From Tepidimonas alkaliphilus (lineage in GTDB: Bacteria > Pseudomonadota > Gammaproteobacteria > Burkholderiales > Burkholderiaceae_C): a stretch of 64,000 nucleotides of DNA. How positions within the stretch are numbered: the stretch's first letter is position 1; the number at the start of each line of letters is the position of its first letter. Positions 1 to 8,318 of the stretch are shown here, piece by piece. The notes under the pieces are model-generated. The model had not been told where the DNA came from, did no database searches, and saw only the letters and a program-made list of their open reading frames with translations. Location of the stretch: positions 62,001 through 126,000 of the forward strand of contig NZ_VJNB01000001.1 of assembly GCF_007556595.1 (NCBI RefSeq), given 5' to 3'. Both the position numbers and the translations under genes were made by a program.

Positions 1-3000
1 CAGCGCCTGGGGCAGACCCGCCATCGTCGAGCCCCCGCGGCGGTCCCATAGCGCCTGCGCGGCGCGCTGCAGCAGCGCGGCTTGCGCGCCGGGCCCGCTC
101 AGCGGTCGGCCCAGCGCCAGCCACGCCAGGATGTCGGTGTCCGGCAGGCTGGGGTCGGCGTAGAGCCGCACCACCGGCGCTTGGGCGCGACCTTCGATGT
201 GCACGCCGACCGTTTGCTCGCTGAAGCGCCGCACGGCTCGCACGTCCAGTTGCGGGTCGTCCAGCGCCCCGTTGAAGCGCAGCAGACCGCGCTCGATGTC
301 CAGCGTTTGCCCCCAAGCTTGGTAGCGACCGCGCACAGTGCGCACCTCGCCGTCGAGGCGCGCAGGTTGCTCGCCGCGTTGCCGCCAGCGCAGGTTGCCA
401 GTCAGGCCGGTTTGCAGTCCGCGCCCCTGGAGTTCGGTGTCGGTGCCGAGGTCCAGGGCCAGCTCAACGCGGCCATCCCAGCCCGCCGGCCAGGGACTGC
501 GCCGCGCGGGCTGCGGTTGCCCGCGCACCACCACGTCGTCGCTCAAGCGCGGCTTGTCTGCCGGGGGCAACAGCCAGCGCGCCTGGTCGAGTTGCAGCTG
601 CCCTTGCACATCGACGAGCCGTGCGCGGGTGCGAATCTGCAGGTCGCCCGACAGCCGCACGCGGCGATCGGCGCGCGCCAGCGCCAGCCAGCGTCGGGCT
701 TGCAGGGTGATGTCGGCCTGCGCCAAGGACCAGCCGTCGGTCCAGCTCAGCTGCCCGCGACCTTGCAGACCTCCGTCGGGCTCCCCGGCGGGGTTTGGCC
801 AGTGCAGTTGCACCAGCTGGAGCCTGTGCTCATCCAAGCGCGCCTGCAAAACGCCGCCGCGCCAGTCGATGCCCTCCGTGCGCACCGCCAGCTCAAGGTC
901 GTGGCCGAGCAGCTCGCCGCGCAGGGCCGGGCGGGCCCAGGCGCCGCCCACGGTGCCTTGTCCCTGTAGTTGCCCTCCCACCCGCCAGCCGGGCGGCAGC
1001 CACGGGGTGAGCAGTTGCAACGGCGGGGCTTTCAGGTTCCAACGCCCCTGCCAGCGTGTCTCGGGCGCCAGCGGCCACCACGCGGCGGCGGGCTCAGGGT
1101 TGGGGGTTGAGGGTTCGGCCTGCAAATCCAGCTCCAACTGGCCGGCGCGCTCGCTGTCCCACGCCAGCGCCGCTCGCCAGCGCTGGGGGCTGGCGTCCAG
1201 CTGCAGGCGGGCGCGACGCACGCCCGCCTGCCATTGCGGGCCTTGCGGGCCGTCGGGCTGCAGCTTGAGATCCCCGGCAGTGCGCTCCAGCACGCCTTGC
1301 AGCTGCGCAGAGCTCAGCGCCGCCTGCTCTTGCAGTTGGATTTGCCATCGCGCGCCCAGCGCAAGGTCGGCGCTGGGTTGCAGCGGCGCTTCGCGCGGCC
1401 ACGGCCGCCCCCACCAAGCCAGCCAGGCCGGCAACGCAGCCACCTCAACTTGGCCCGAGCCGCGCCAAGTGCCGTTGTTCTGGCGTTCGATCGCGTCCCA
1501 GCGCAGCAGGGCCTGCGCCGCGCTGACGTCACGCGCACGCGCGCGCAGCGTCCCTGAGTCCAAGCGCACCAAGGGTAGCGCGGGGCTGAGGCCGCGGAGT
1601 TGGACGGGCTCGAGCCGAAGCTCCAACGAGCGTGCGCCCCATTGCAGCTCCGTCTGTCCCTGCAATTGGGCCTGCGCGCCCGCCCCTTGCAGGAGGAGCT
1701 GGCCCCGCTGAACCTGCCATGCCGCCGGGGCGTCGCGGGCGGGCGGGCGCAGCCCCGCGACCGCCAGCTCTAGCTGCCAAGGGCCGGGTTCGGGCTGCAG
1801 CAGGGGCCAGCCGCGCCAGCCCTGCATGCGCAGACGCAGGCGGCCTTGCCAGCCGGTCAGCTGCCGCTGAAGGCGGTCGAGGCTTGCCCCTCCAGCGTGG
1901 GGTGACAGTCCTGCCAGACCACGTTGCAACGTGGCTGGCAACCGCGCCAGATCCTCGATCTCGACGCTGAGCGCTCCCGATGCCTGGCTCGGCAGGGTTT
2001 GCCGCGTCCAGATCAGCGAGCCGGCCCAAAGGGCTTGCAGGCCATCGACGCGAAGCTGCGCGTCGTCCAGCTGCAGCCGCTCGTTCGGCTGCCATTGCCC
2101 GCGGGCCAGCCAGCTCAGCCAGCCATCTTGCCCCTGCACCCGCCAGCGCTGCGGCCCGTTGGGTGTGGAGGCGGGTTCCAACTGCGCCTCGGCCTGCAGC
2201 CGCCGCGGCGGGGCGGCGCTCCACAGCGCCGGCAGGGGCAGATCGTGCAGGCGCAGCGCCAACTGCAGGGGATGCGCCGGCAGCGCTCCCCAAGGGGTGG
2301 CCACAGAGGTCAGTCGCATGCGGCTGCGCAAGTGCAAGAAACCGGAGCCCACGTGCAGTTGCAGCTCAGGCAGCTCCAGATCCTGGCCGTGCCGATGCGC
2401 TTGCACGCGCAGCCGCTCCAACGGCAGCCCGCCACGATCCCACGGCGCGGGCTGCAGGTTGCGCAGCTCGGCTTGCAAGGTCCAACGCTTGGCATCGGTT
2501 GGCTGCCCGCGCAGCCAGCCGTGCAGGGCGGAGCGGGGCGCCCGTGGCCACAGCAGCGCCAGATTGAGGGCGTGCAGATCGGCTTCGATCCGCCTCAGCG
2601 GCTGCGCCGCCCAGGGGGCCAGCTCAGCCCTTAACACCGCACCGGCGCGGCTGTCTGGTTGCTGCGCCTGCGCCTGCAGCGTTAGCCGAGCCTCAGGGCC
2701 GGCCAACGTGCCCTCGGCCTGGGCTTCGATGCGCAGCCGTTGCGGCGGCAGGGAAGTGCGAGTGGCCTGCGCCTGCGCCGCCAGCTGCAGCCGCACCGTT
2801 TGCGCGCCGGTGGCTTGCCACTGCAGTTGGCCGTCCACGGCGGCCTCCCAGCGGCCCCAGGGCGCCTGGCTCAGCAGCCTGGCGTGGAAGACTCGCAGGA
2901 TATGCTGCGGCCCTAGGGCGGGCTCGACGTGGTAACGGTAATCCGCTTGCACCCCTTGCAGATGGCCGTCCGCGCCCCACAGCAGCTCGTCCACATGAAG

Positions 3001-3486
3001 GGATACCGTTGCCGTTTGCAGCCATGGCAGGCGCAGGTCGGGTGGCGGAGGGGAGAGCGGCGCGGGGGGGCGGCGGTCGTCGACTCGCACGCGTTGCGCG
3101 GCCAGCTCCGCCAGAGCCAGGCGGCGCTCGCGGCCAAGCCGGGCCCAGTGGTCATCGGCCCAGTGCCAGCGCAAACCTTCGACCGTCACGGTCAGGCGGT
3201 CCTGTTGCCATTGCAGCCAGGCGATGCGCCCGCCGCGCAGCAGCGCGCCTTCGGCCTGGCGCCATTGCAGCTGCATGCCTGCCGGCAGCATGCGGGCAGT
3301 CCAGGCCAGCAGTTGCGCCACCGATCCCTCCCGGCTGGCCCACAGCAGCAGCGCCGCGGTGGCCGCCAACGCCAGCGCCGCCGCCGTGCCCAGCGCCAGA
3401 CCCAAGGCCGCGCCGAGGTGTCGCCACGGGCGCGCCTGCGCCGCAACGGCTGGGGTGGGTTCGCGGGGTGCGGGAGCTGCGCGCAT
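1..3486 (-). CDS. tamB: TamB, translocation and assembly module inner-membrane subunit (C-terminus beyond window edge)
   Basis: Reads on the minus strand from the ATG at 3486 to the left edge without a stop, so 1162 residues are visible and the C-terminal end is missing. After a short basic head, residues about 24-50 form one hydrophobic signal anchor rich in Ala and Leu. The rest is the long low-complexity beta-helical body (Gln, Leu, Arg rich) typical of AsmA/TamB proteins. Near the left edge it reads VRLYADPSLPDTDILAWLAL, the conserved TamB C-terminal (DUF490) signature. TamB spans the periplasm and works with TamA in outer-membrane protein insertion and lipid transport. It starts 5 bases after the tamA stop, so the two are one operon. 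The identification rests on the signature, the size and the neighbour. Confidence 0.9.
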   Translation of the reverse strand, partial: MRAAPAPREPTPAVAAQARPWRHLGAALGLALGTAAALALAATAALLLWASREGSVAQLLAWTARMLPAGMQLQWRQAEGALLRGGRIAWLQWQQDRLTVTVEGLRWHWADDHWARLGRERRLALAELAAQRVRVDDRRPPAPLSPPPPDLRLPWLQTATVSLHVDELLWGADGHLQGVQADYRYHVEPALGPQHILRVFHARLLSQAPWGRWEAAVDGQLQWQATGAQTVRLQLAAQAQATRTSLPPQRLRIEAQAEGTLAGPEARLTLQAQAQQPDSRAGAVLRAELAPWAAQPLRRIEADLHALNLALLWPRAPRSALHGWLRGQPTDAKRWTLQAELRNLQPAPWDRGGLPLERLRVQAHRHGQDLELPELQLHVGSGFLHLRSRMRLTSVATPWGALPAHPLQLALRLHDLPLPALWSAAPPRRLQAEAQLEPASTPNGPQRWRVQGQDGWLSWLARGQWQPNERLQLDDAQLRVDGLQALWAGSLIWTRQTLPSQASGALSVEIEDLARLPATLQRGLAGLSPHAGGASLDRLQRQLTGWQGRLRLRMQGWRGWPLLQPEPGPWQLELAVAGLRPPARDAPAAWQVQRGQLLLQGAGAQAQLQGQTELQWGARSLELRLEPVQLRGLSPALPLVRLDSGTLRARARDVSAAQALLRWDAIERQNNGTWRGSGQVEVAALPAWLAWWGRPWPREAPLQPSADLALGARWQIQLQEQAALSSAQLQGVLERTAGDLKLQPDGPQGPQWQAGVRRARLQLDASPQRWRAALAWDSERAGQLELDLQAEPSTPNPEPAAAWWPLAPETRWQGRWNLKAPPLQLLTPWLPPGWRVGGQLQGQGTVGGAWARPALRGELLGHDLELAVRTEGIDWRGGVLQARLDEHRLQLVQLHWPNPAGEPDGGLQGRGQLSWTDGWSLAQADITLQARRWLALARADRRVRLSGDLQIRTRARLVDVQGQLQLDQARWLLPPADKPRLSDDVVVRGQPQPARRSPWPAGWDGRVELALDLGTDTELQGRGLQTGLTGNLRWRQRGEQPARLDGEVRTVRGRYQAWGQTLDIERGLLRFNGALDDPQLDVRAVRRFSEQTVGVHIEGRAQAPVVRLYADPSLPDTDILAWLALGRPLSGPGAQAALLQRAAQALWDRRGGSTMAGLPQAL

Positions 3487-3491
3487 GGCCG

Positions 3492-5360
3492 CTAGAACGC
3501 AAAGCCGACGCTGACGTGCAGGCGAACTTGGCGGGCTTGCACGCCGTAAGCGGCCTCCACGCGCACCGGGCCGACGGGGGAGCGGTAGCGTACGCCAACG
3601 CCGACGCCCGAAAATGTTCGCATCGTTGCATGTCGGTCGCCGATGGCGGCGACATCGACAAACCAGACCCCCTCCCATAGCCCCGGCGCGGAACCCTCTA
3701 GCGCCCAGGGACGCTGCCATTCCACGCTGGCGCGCCACAGCCGCCGCGCGGGCTGAACGCCCCCGCCGGGCTGCGGCACGCCCAGACTGCCCGGGGCGTA
3801 GCCGCGCACGCTGCCGTCCCCGCCAGCCAAAAAGCGCAGTCCCGCCGGAACAGCCACTTCCCTGGCGGCCCAGACCTGTCCGGCCTCCGCGCTGGTCACC
3901 ACGCGGCCCGACAGGGTCGGCGTTGGCCAGATCTGGGTCCAGCGGGCTTTTAGCCGCGCGTAGGGGCGACGCCGCTCCACCAGGGTGCCGCCGACAGCCG
4001 CCTCGATCGCCAGTCCGTGCCCCTGTTCAGGATCGTCCAAGGCATCAAAGGCGCGGCGCACCCAGGTGATGCCAGCGCTGAGGCTGCGCGCGCGCTGCGA
4101 GGGGCCGTGGGCGCGGTTTTCCCGCGAGGCATCGCCTTGCACGAACCCGCTGCGCTGCCAGGTCAGCCCCGGCTGCTCGCGCGCGACGCGCAGCTGCTGC
4201 GTGGCCAGTCGCGCTGGGCCGTCGTCGCGCCAGCCCAGCTGTAGCCCGCCGCGCCATTGCCAGCCTCGGGCGTCAAGCCAGCCGGTCCAGTCGCTGTTGA
4301 GTTGGCGCTGAGGCGCGGAGAGCAGCAGGCTGTGGCGCGCCGCCGCATCCACGCCGGGTACGCGCAAATGGGCATGGTCGAGCTGCAGCCGCGCTCCCCG
4401 CTCGCTGGTGTAGCCCAGCGCGGCGGTGAGCTGTTGCCGCGGGGCTTCGCGCACTTGCAAGCGCACGGGGTAGGCGGCAGGGTCGCCATCGTCATCCAGG
4501 CGGACGAACGCCGCGTCGTAGTGCGGGCTGGCGCTGACGTGCCGCTGCACCGCCTGCAAGACCGCCTCGTCGTACAGCTCCCCGGCGCGCAAGCCAGCCA
4601 GCTGCGCCCAGCGCAGCGCCTGTTGCGCGGGGTAGCGCTGCGCGCCTTCGACGCGCACTTCGCCCCAGCGCACCGGCGGCCCGCTGGCCAGCTCCGCGTG
4701 CAGGTGCGCAGCAGCGGTTTCGGGATCGATGTCGGCCAGGGTATGACGCCAGGCGGCTTGAGGGTAGGCGCGTCGCCGCACGGCGGCCAAGGCGGCTCGC
4801 TTGGCGTCATCCCAGCCGGCTTGGGTGAAGGGCTGCCCGACGGTCAGCGACCAGGCCGTGCGCGCCTGCGCTTGGAGCGCGGGGTCGGGTGCGCCGTCCG
4901 GCCCCAGCACGCGCACGGCGATGCTGGCCACTTGGGTGCGCGGGCCGGGTTCGACCCGCAGGTGCAGCTCGGGCGGGCCTGAGGCGCTGGGGCGCAGCTG
5001 CGCCTGAACCTCAGGGCTGAAATAGCCTTGCGTGGTCAGCAAGCGCCGCGCATCGGCGGGCGCGTCGTCGGCCAGGCGTTGCAGTTCCTGCGGGCTGAGG
5101 TCGGCCTCTTCGCGAAACCGCTGGATGTCGAGGTGCTGGCGCAGCCAGCTATCCAGCGGCGCTGGGGCATCCACCACCAGGGTAAACGCGGGCGGTGGGG
5201 CCGACGGCGCGGTGGTCGGCGCCGTCGGTGCAGTGGCGCAGCCGGCCACCAGCGCCGCCAGGCTGAGTGCAGCCGCGCTCAACCCCCGGTGGCCGCGGGG
5301 CGGGCGAGCCGCGCTGGCCGGCTTGGGATTTGAATCGATTGCGCCCTGCCGTGGTCGCAC
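3492..5360 (-). CDS. tamA: TamA, BamA/TamA-family outer-membrane assembly protein
   Basis: 622 residues, GTG start. The C-terminal half is a beta-barrel surface-antigen domain with the lid-loop motif SVRGYAPGSLG, and the protein ends in aromatic Phe, as Omp85 barrels do. The N-terminal half holds POTRA-like repeats. It pairs with TamB, encoded next, to insert outer-membrane proteins. Odd feature: the N-terminal hydrophobic segment (residues 27-40) ends in LVAGC, a lipobox with Cys41, rather than an ordinary signal-peptidase I site, and is preceded by an unusually long basic leader. An internal start is possible but none is clearly better. The gene begins 10 bases after the upstream VWA gene, suggesting cotranscription. 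Confidence 0.88.
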   Translation of the reverse strand: MRPRQGAIDSNPKPASAARPPRGHRGLSAAALSLAALVAGCATAPTAPTTAPSAPPPAFTLVVDAPAPLDSWLRQHLDIQRFREEADLSPQELQRLADDAPADARRLLTTQGYFSPEVQAQLRPSASGPPELHLRVEPGPRTQVASIAVRVLGPDGAPDPALQAQARTAWSLTVGQPFTQAGWDDAKRAALAAVRRRAYPQAAWRHTLADIDPETAAAHLHAELASGPPVRWGEVRVEGAQRYPAQQALRWAQLAGLRAGELYDEAVLQAVQRHVSASPHYDAAFVRLDDDGDPAAYPVRLQVREAPRQQLTAALGYTSERGARLQLDHAHLRVPGVDAAARHSLLLSAPQRQLNSDWTGWLDARGWQWRGGLQLGWRDDGPARLATQQLRVAREQPGLTWQRSGFVQGDASRENRAHGPSQRARSLSAGITWVRRAFDALDDPEQGHGLAIEAAVGGTLVERRRPYARLKARWTQIWPTPTLSGRVVTSAEAGQVWAAREVAVPAGLRFLAGGDGSVRGYAPGSLGVPQPGGGVQPARRLWRASVEWQRPWALEGSAPGLWEGVWFVDVAAIGDRHATMRTFSGVGVGVRYRSPVGPVRVEAAYGVQARQVRLHVSVGFAF

Positions 5361-5370
5361 GAGGGTGCCC

Positions 5371-6558
5371 TTATCGCGACAGCAGCCGCATGGCCTCTTC
5401 CAGACCGCGCAGGGTCATCGGAAACATGCGGCCGCCAACCAACTGGCGGATCAGCCCGATGCTCGGGCGGTACTCCCACAGGGCCTGCGGCTCGGGGTTG
5501 AGCCAGACGTGGTGCGGGAAGGCGTGCGTGAGGCGCTGCAGCCACTCGGCGCCGGGCTCCTCGTTGTGGTGCTCGACGCTGCCGCCGGGCTGCAGGATCT
5601 CATAGGGGCTCATCGTTGCGTCGCCGACGAGGATCAGCCGCCAGTCCTTGTTGTAGGTGCGGATGAGGTCCCACGTCGGCAGCTTCTCGGCGTAGCGGCG
5701 CCGGTTGTTCCTCCACACGTAGTCGTAAACGCAGTTGTGGAAGTAATAGAACTCCAGGTGCTTGAATTCGGCCCGCGCCGCCGAGAAGAGTTCCTCCACG
5801 CGCGGGATGTGCTCGTCCATCGTGCCGCCGACATCCATCAGCAGCAGCACCTTCACGCGGTTGTGGCGCTGCGGCACCATCCTGAGGTCGAGCCAGCCGG
5901 CGTTGGCCGCCGTGGCGCGGATGGTGCCCGGCAGGTCCAGCTCCAGCTCCGCGCCGTCGCGCGCGAAGCGCCGCAGCCGCCGCAGCGCCATCTTGATGTT
6001 GCGCGTGCCCAGCTCCTGCGTGTCGTCGTAGTCGCGGTAGCTGCGCTGCTCCCACACCTTGACGGCGCTCCTGCCCCCGCCCTTGCCGCCGATGCGGATG
6101 CCCTGCGGGTTGTGGCCGCCGTGCCCGAACGGGCTGGTGCCGCCGGTGCCGATCCATTTGCTGCCGCCGGCGTGGCGCTCCTTCTGCTCCTCGAGGCGTT
6201 TCTTGAGCTCCTCGAACAGCTCGTCGTAGTCGTAGCGCGGGGCGTTGGCCCTCTGCTCGTCGCTCAGCAGCCGCTGCAGCGTCTGGCGCAGCCAGTCGGC
6301 GGGGATCTCCCGGGTGAAGTCGGCGATCTGCTCCACCCCATGGAAGTAGGCGGCAAAGGCGCGGTCGAACTTGTCGTAATGCCGCTCGTCCTTGACCAGC
6401 GTGGTGCGGGCGAGATGATAGAAGTCCTCGATCGAGCAGGCGTCCTCGCTCAACGGCCCGACCACGCCGGCCTGCAGCGCCTCCAGCAGCGTCAGGTACT
6501 CGCGCACCGACACCGGCAGGCCCGCCGCGCGCAACGTGTAGAAGAAGCCGGTCAGCAT
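5371..6558 (-). CDS. von Willebrand factor A (CoxE-like) domain protein
   Basis: 395 residues. The start chosen is the ATG at 6558 (MLTGFFYTLRAAGLPVS), which overlaps the end of vapC by 7 bases; the frame is open further upstream but only inside vapC. The C-terminal half is a VWA domain with a MIDAS-type metal site LLLMDVGGTMD. The middle is a charged Lys/Glu stretch and a Gly/His-rich linker. Proteins of this CoxE-like family normally pair with a MoxR AAA ATPase and are thought to act in assembly or metal insertion of other complexes; the client here is unknown. The partner ATPase is at 7331-8176, but the two are separated by vapBC, which is not the usual arrangement. Confidence 0.85.
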   Translation of the reverse strand: MLTGFFYTLRAAGLPVSVREYLTLLEALQAGVVGPLSEDACSIEDFYHLARTTLVKDERHYDKFDRAFAAYFHGVEQIADFTREIPADWLRQTLQRLLSDEQRANAPRYDYDELFEELKKRLEEQKERHAGGSKWIGTGGTSPFGHGGHNPQGIRIGGKGGGRSAVKVWEQRSYRDYDDTQELGTRNIKMALRRLRRFARDGAELELDLPGTIRATAANAGWLDLRMVPQRHNRVKVLLLMDVGGTMDEHIPRVEELFSAARAEFKHLEFYYFHNCVYDYVWRNNRRRYAEKLPTWDLIRTYNKDWRLILVGDATMSPYEILQPGGSVEHHNEEPGAEWLQRLTHAFPHHVWLNPEPQALWEYRPSIGLIRQLVGGRMFPMTLRGLEEAMRLLSR

Positions 6559-6992
6559 GGCGCTGGCTCCTCGGTCGCGGCAGGACCGAGCCAGCTTTCG
6601 ACCTGCAGGCCGGGCACGCGCCCGAACTCGCCCAGGTTGTGGCTGACCAGCGTCAGATCCTGGGCCAACGCATGCGCTGCCAGCCACAGGTCGTTGCCGC
6701 CGATCGGCGTGCCCTGCGCCTGCAGGTGGTGGCGGATGCGGCCGTAGTGCGTGGCAGCCTGCTCCGGCAGCGGCAGGATCGGGATGGCTTGCGGCAGCTT
6801 GTCAAGCCGCAGCGCCAGCACGCTGGCGCGCCGGCTTTCGCCCAGACGCTGCAGGCCAAAGCGCAGCTCTCCGACGGTGACCACCGAGACCGCGAGCGTA
6901 TCCGGTGCGCAGGCCATCAGGCGCTCGGTGAGCCCGCGGTCATGATCGCGTAGAAAGCAGCTCACCGTGTTGGTGCCCAGCAGCCAGGTCAT
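6552..6992 (-). CDS. vapC: VapC-type PIN-domain toxin with altered catalytic residue
   Basis: 146 residues. The ATG at 6992 overlaps the vapB stop (ATGA). PIN-domain toxins are RNases that cut tRNA or rRNA. The family features are present: VVTVGELRFG (second acidic residue), PIGGNDLWLAAHAL (third acidic residue) and VSHNLGEFGRVPGL near the end. The first motif reads WLLGTNTV where the family has LDTN, so the first metal-binding Asp (residue 6) is Gly (codon GGC instead of GAC). Mutating this Asp abolishes VapC toxicity in characterised members, so the protein is probably inactive or weakened as an RNase but may still bind VapB. The 3' end overlaps the next gene (VWA) by 7 bases. Confidence 0.88.
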   Translation of the reverse strand: MTWLLGTNTVSCFLRDHDRGLTERLMACAPDTLAVSVVTVGELRFGLQRLGESRRASVLALRLDKLPQAIPILPLPEQAATHYGRIRHHLQAQGTPIGGNDLWLAAHALAQDLTLVSHNLGEFGRVPGLQVESWLGPAATEEPAPC

Positions 6993-7264
6993 CTTGGGGC
7001 CGGGGTGCCGAGCAGCGCGTCCCAGTCGCGGTCCTGCGGCGCTTCGGCGCGCGCGTCGGCCAGCGCGGCGTCCCACGCCTGCGCTTCCTCGGGCGGCAGC
7101 GGCGGCCAGTCGCCCAGCGCCTCGGCCAGCGTGCGGCGCTTCTCGCGCAGCACCACCTCGTCGCCCCGGCGCAGGATTTCCACCGTCTTGCCCTGGAAGC
7201 GGAACGCCTTGGGCAGCCGGACCGCCTGGCTGTTGCCGGACATGAACACCGCGGCTTCGGGCAT
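6989..7264 (-). CDS. vapB: VapB-type AbrB-fold antitoxin
   Basis: 91 residues from the ATG at 7264, which has GAGGAG 6 bases upstream; an upstream in-frame ATG at 7291 is less likely because it falls inside the operator palindrome. Residues 3-38 fit the swapped-hairpin SpoVT-AbrB DNA-binding domain of VapB (FMSGNSQAVRLPKAFRF). The acidic, Trp-rich C-terminus is the expected toxin-binding part. It neutralises VapC and, with it, should repress its own promoter through the inverted repeat at 7279-7303. It overlaps vapC by 4 bases. The pair sits between moxR and its VWA partner. Confidence 0.88.
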   Translation of the reverse strand: MPEAAVFMSGNSQAVRLPKAFRFQGKTVEILRRGDEVVLREKRRTLAEALGDWPPLPPEEAQAWDAALADARAEAPQDRDWDALLGTPAPR

Positions 7265-7278
7265 GGCAGGCTCCTCGT

Positions 7279-7303
7279 TGGATATACGCAAAGTGTATAT
7301 CCA
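7279..7303 (-). promoter_or_regulatory. Inverted-repeat operator of vapBC
   Basis: Two perfect 9-base arms, TGGATATAC (7279-7287) and GTATATCCA (7295-7303), separated by 7 bases and ending 14 bases before the vapB start. A symmetric AT-rich repeat at this place is the usual binding site of VapB/VapBC complexes, and on the minus strand it also provides TATA-like -10 material. The binding itself is inferred. Confidence 0.75.
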
Positions 7304-7330
7304 GGGGTCGTTCGCGCCAGCGCGCCGGGA

Positions 7331-8176
7331 TCAGCGGTTGCGCTGGTTCATGAAGACAAGCTTTTCGAGCAGCACGAGGTCGTGCTCGTTCTTCAGCAGC
7401 GCGCCCACGAGCGGCGGCACGGCGATCTGGCCTTCGCCGGCGGCCAGCTGCTGCGGCGCGATATCCTCCGCGGCCAGCAGCTTGAGCCAGTCCAGCAGCT
7501 CCGAGGTCGAGGGGCGTTTCTTCAGGCCCGGCAGCTGGCGCACGTCGAAGAACACCTTCAGCGCCGCGGCCACCAGCTCCTCGCGCAGGCCGGGGAAGTG
7601 CACCTCGACGATGCGCCGCATCGTCGCCGGGTCGGGGAAGCGGATGTAGTGGAAGAAGCAGCGCCGCAGGAAGGCGTCAGGCAGCTCCTTCTCGTTGTTG
7701 GAGGTGATGAAGACCAGCGGCCGGTGGCGCGCGCGGATCGTCTCGCGCGTCTCGTGGCAGTGGAATTCCATGCGGTCGAGCTCGCGCAGCAGGTCGTTCG
7801 GAAATTCGATGTCGGCCTTGTCGATCTCGTCGATCAGCAGCGCCACCGGGCGCTCGGAGGCGAACGCCTCCCACAGCACGCCCTTGACGATGTAGTTGCG
7901 GATGTCGCGCACGCGGTCGTCGCCGAGCTGGCTGTCGCGCAGGCGGCTGACGGCGTCGTACTCATAGAGCCCGTGCTGGGCCTTGGTGGTGGACTTGATG
8001 TGCCACTGCAACAGCGGCAGATCCAGCGCCCGCGCCACCTCTTCGGCCAGCATGGTCTTGCCGGTGCCGGGTTCGCCCTTGAGCAGCAGCGGGCGTTGCA
8101 GGCGGATGGCGGCGTTGACCGCCAGCAGCAGGTCGGGGGTGGCGACGTAGTGGGCAGAACCCTCAAAGCGCATCAT
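7331..8176 (-). CDS. MoxR-family AAA+ ATPase
   Basis: 281 residues. The Walker A motif GEPGTGKT lies at residues 34-41, Walker B is LLIDEIDKAD, and a sensor-like VFITSNNEKELPDAFLRRC follows. The length and the C-terminal lid match short MoxR ATPases, which act as chaperones with a VWA partner. That partner is the VWA gene at 5371-6558, now separated by vapBC. The second Met codon at 8173 is an alternative start; AGGAAA lies just upstream of the first. Confidence 0.9.
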   Translation of the reverse strand: MMRFEGSAHYVATPDLLLAVNAAIRLQRPLLLKGEPGTGKTMLAEEVARALDLPLLQWHIKSTTKAQHGLYEYDAVSRLRDSQLGDDRVRDIRNYIVKGVLWEAFASERPVALLIDEIDKADIEFPNDLLRELDRMEFHCHETRETIRARHRPLVFITSNNEKELPDAFLRRCFFHYIRFPDPATMRRIVEVHFPGLREELVAAALKVFFDVRQLPGLKKRPSTSELLDWLKLLAAEDIAPQQLAAGEGQIAVPPLVGALLKNEHDLVLLEKLVFMNQRNR

Positions 8177-8267
8177 TAGGGTTTCCTGGATGACGGTCGG
8201 GCAGGGGGCTAGGGAAAATCCTGCCTCATGACGGGGGGCTCATCCGCTGGGCTGAGCACGCAGTCTA

Positions 8268-8273
8268 TATAAT
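8268..8273 (+). promoter_or_regulatory. Likely -10 box of the cytochrome c4 gene
   Basis: A perfect TATAAT, 45 bases before the cytochrome start, in an AT-rich patch that stands out in this GC-rich window. No convincing -35 hexamer is visible at 16-18 bases. Confidence 0.5.
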
Positions 8274-8318
8274 CGGATATTGATTTTTGTCAAACATCGT
8301 TGCGATGGTGCCAGCAGT

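Noticed and set aside
7005-7649. Plus-strand frame across vapB and moxR
   Set aside because: Ser/Arg-rich antisense shadow without a ribosome-binding site or recognisable family.
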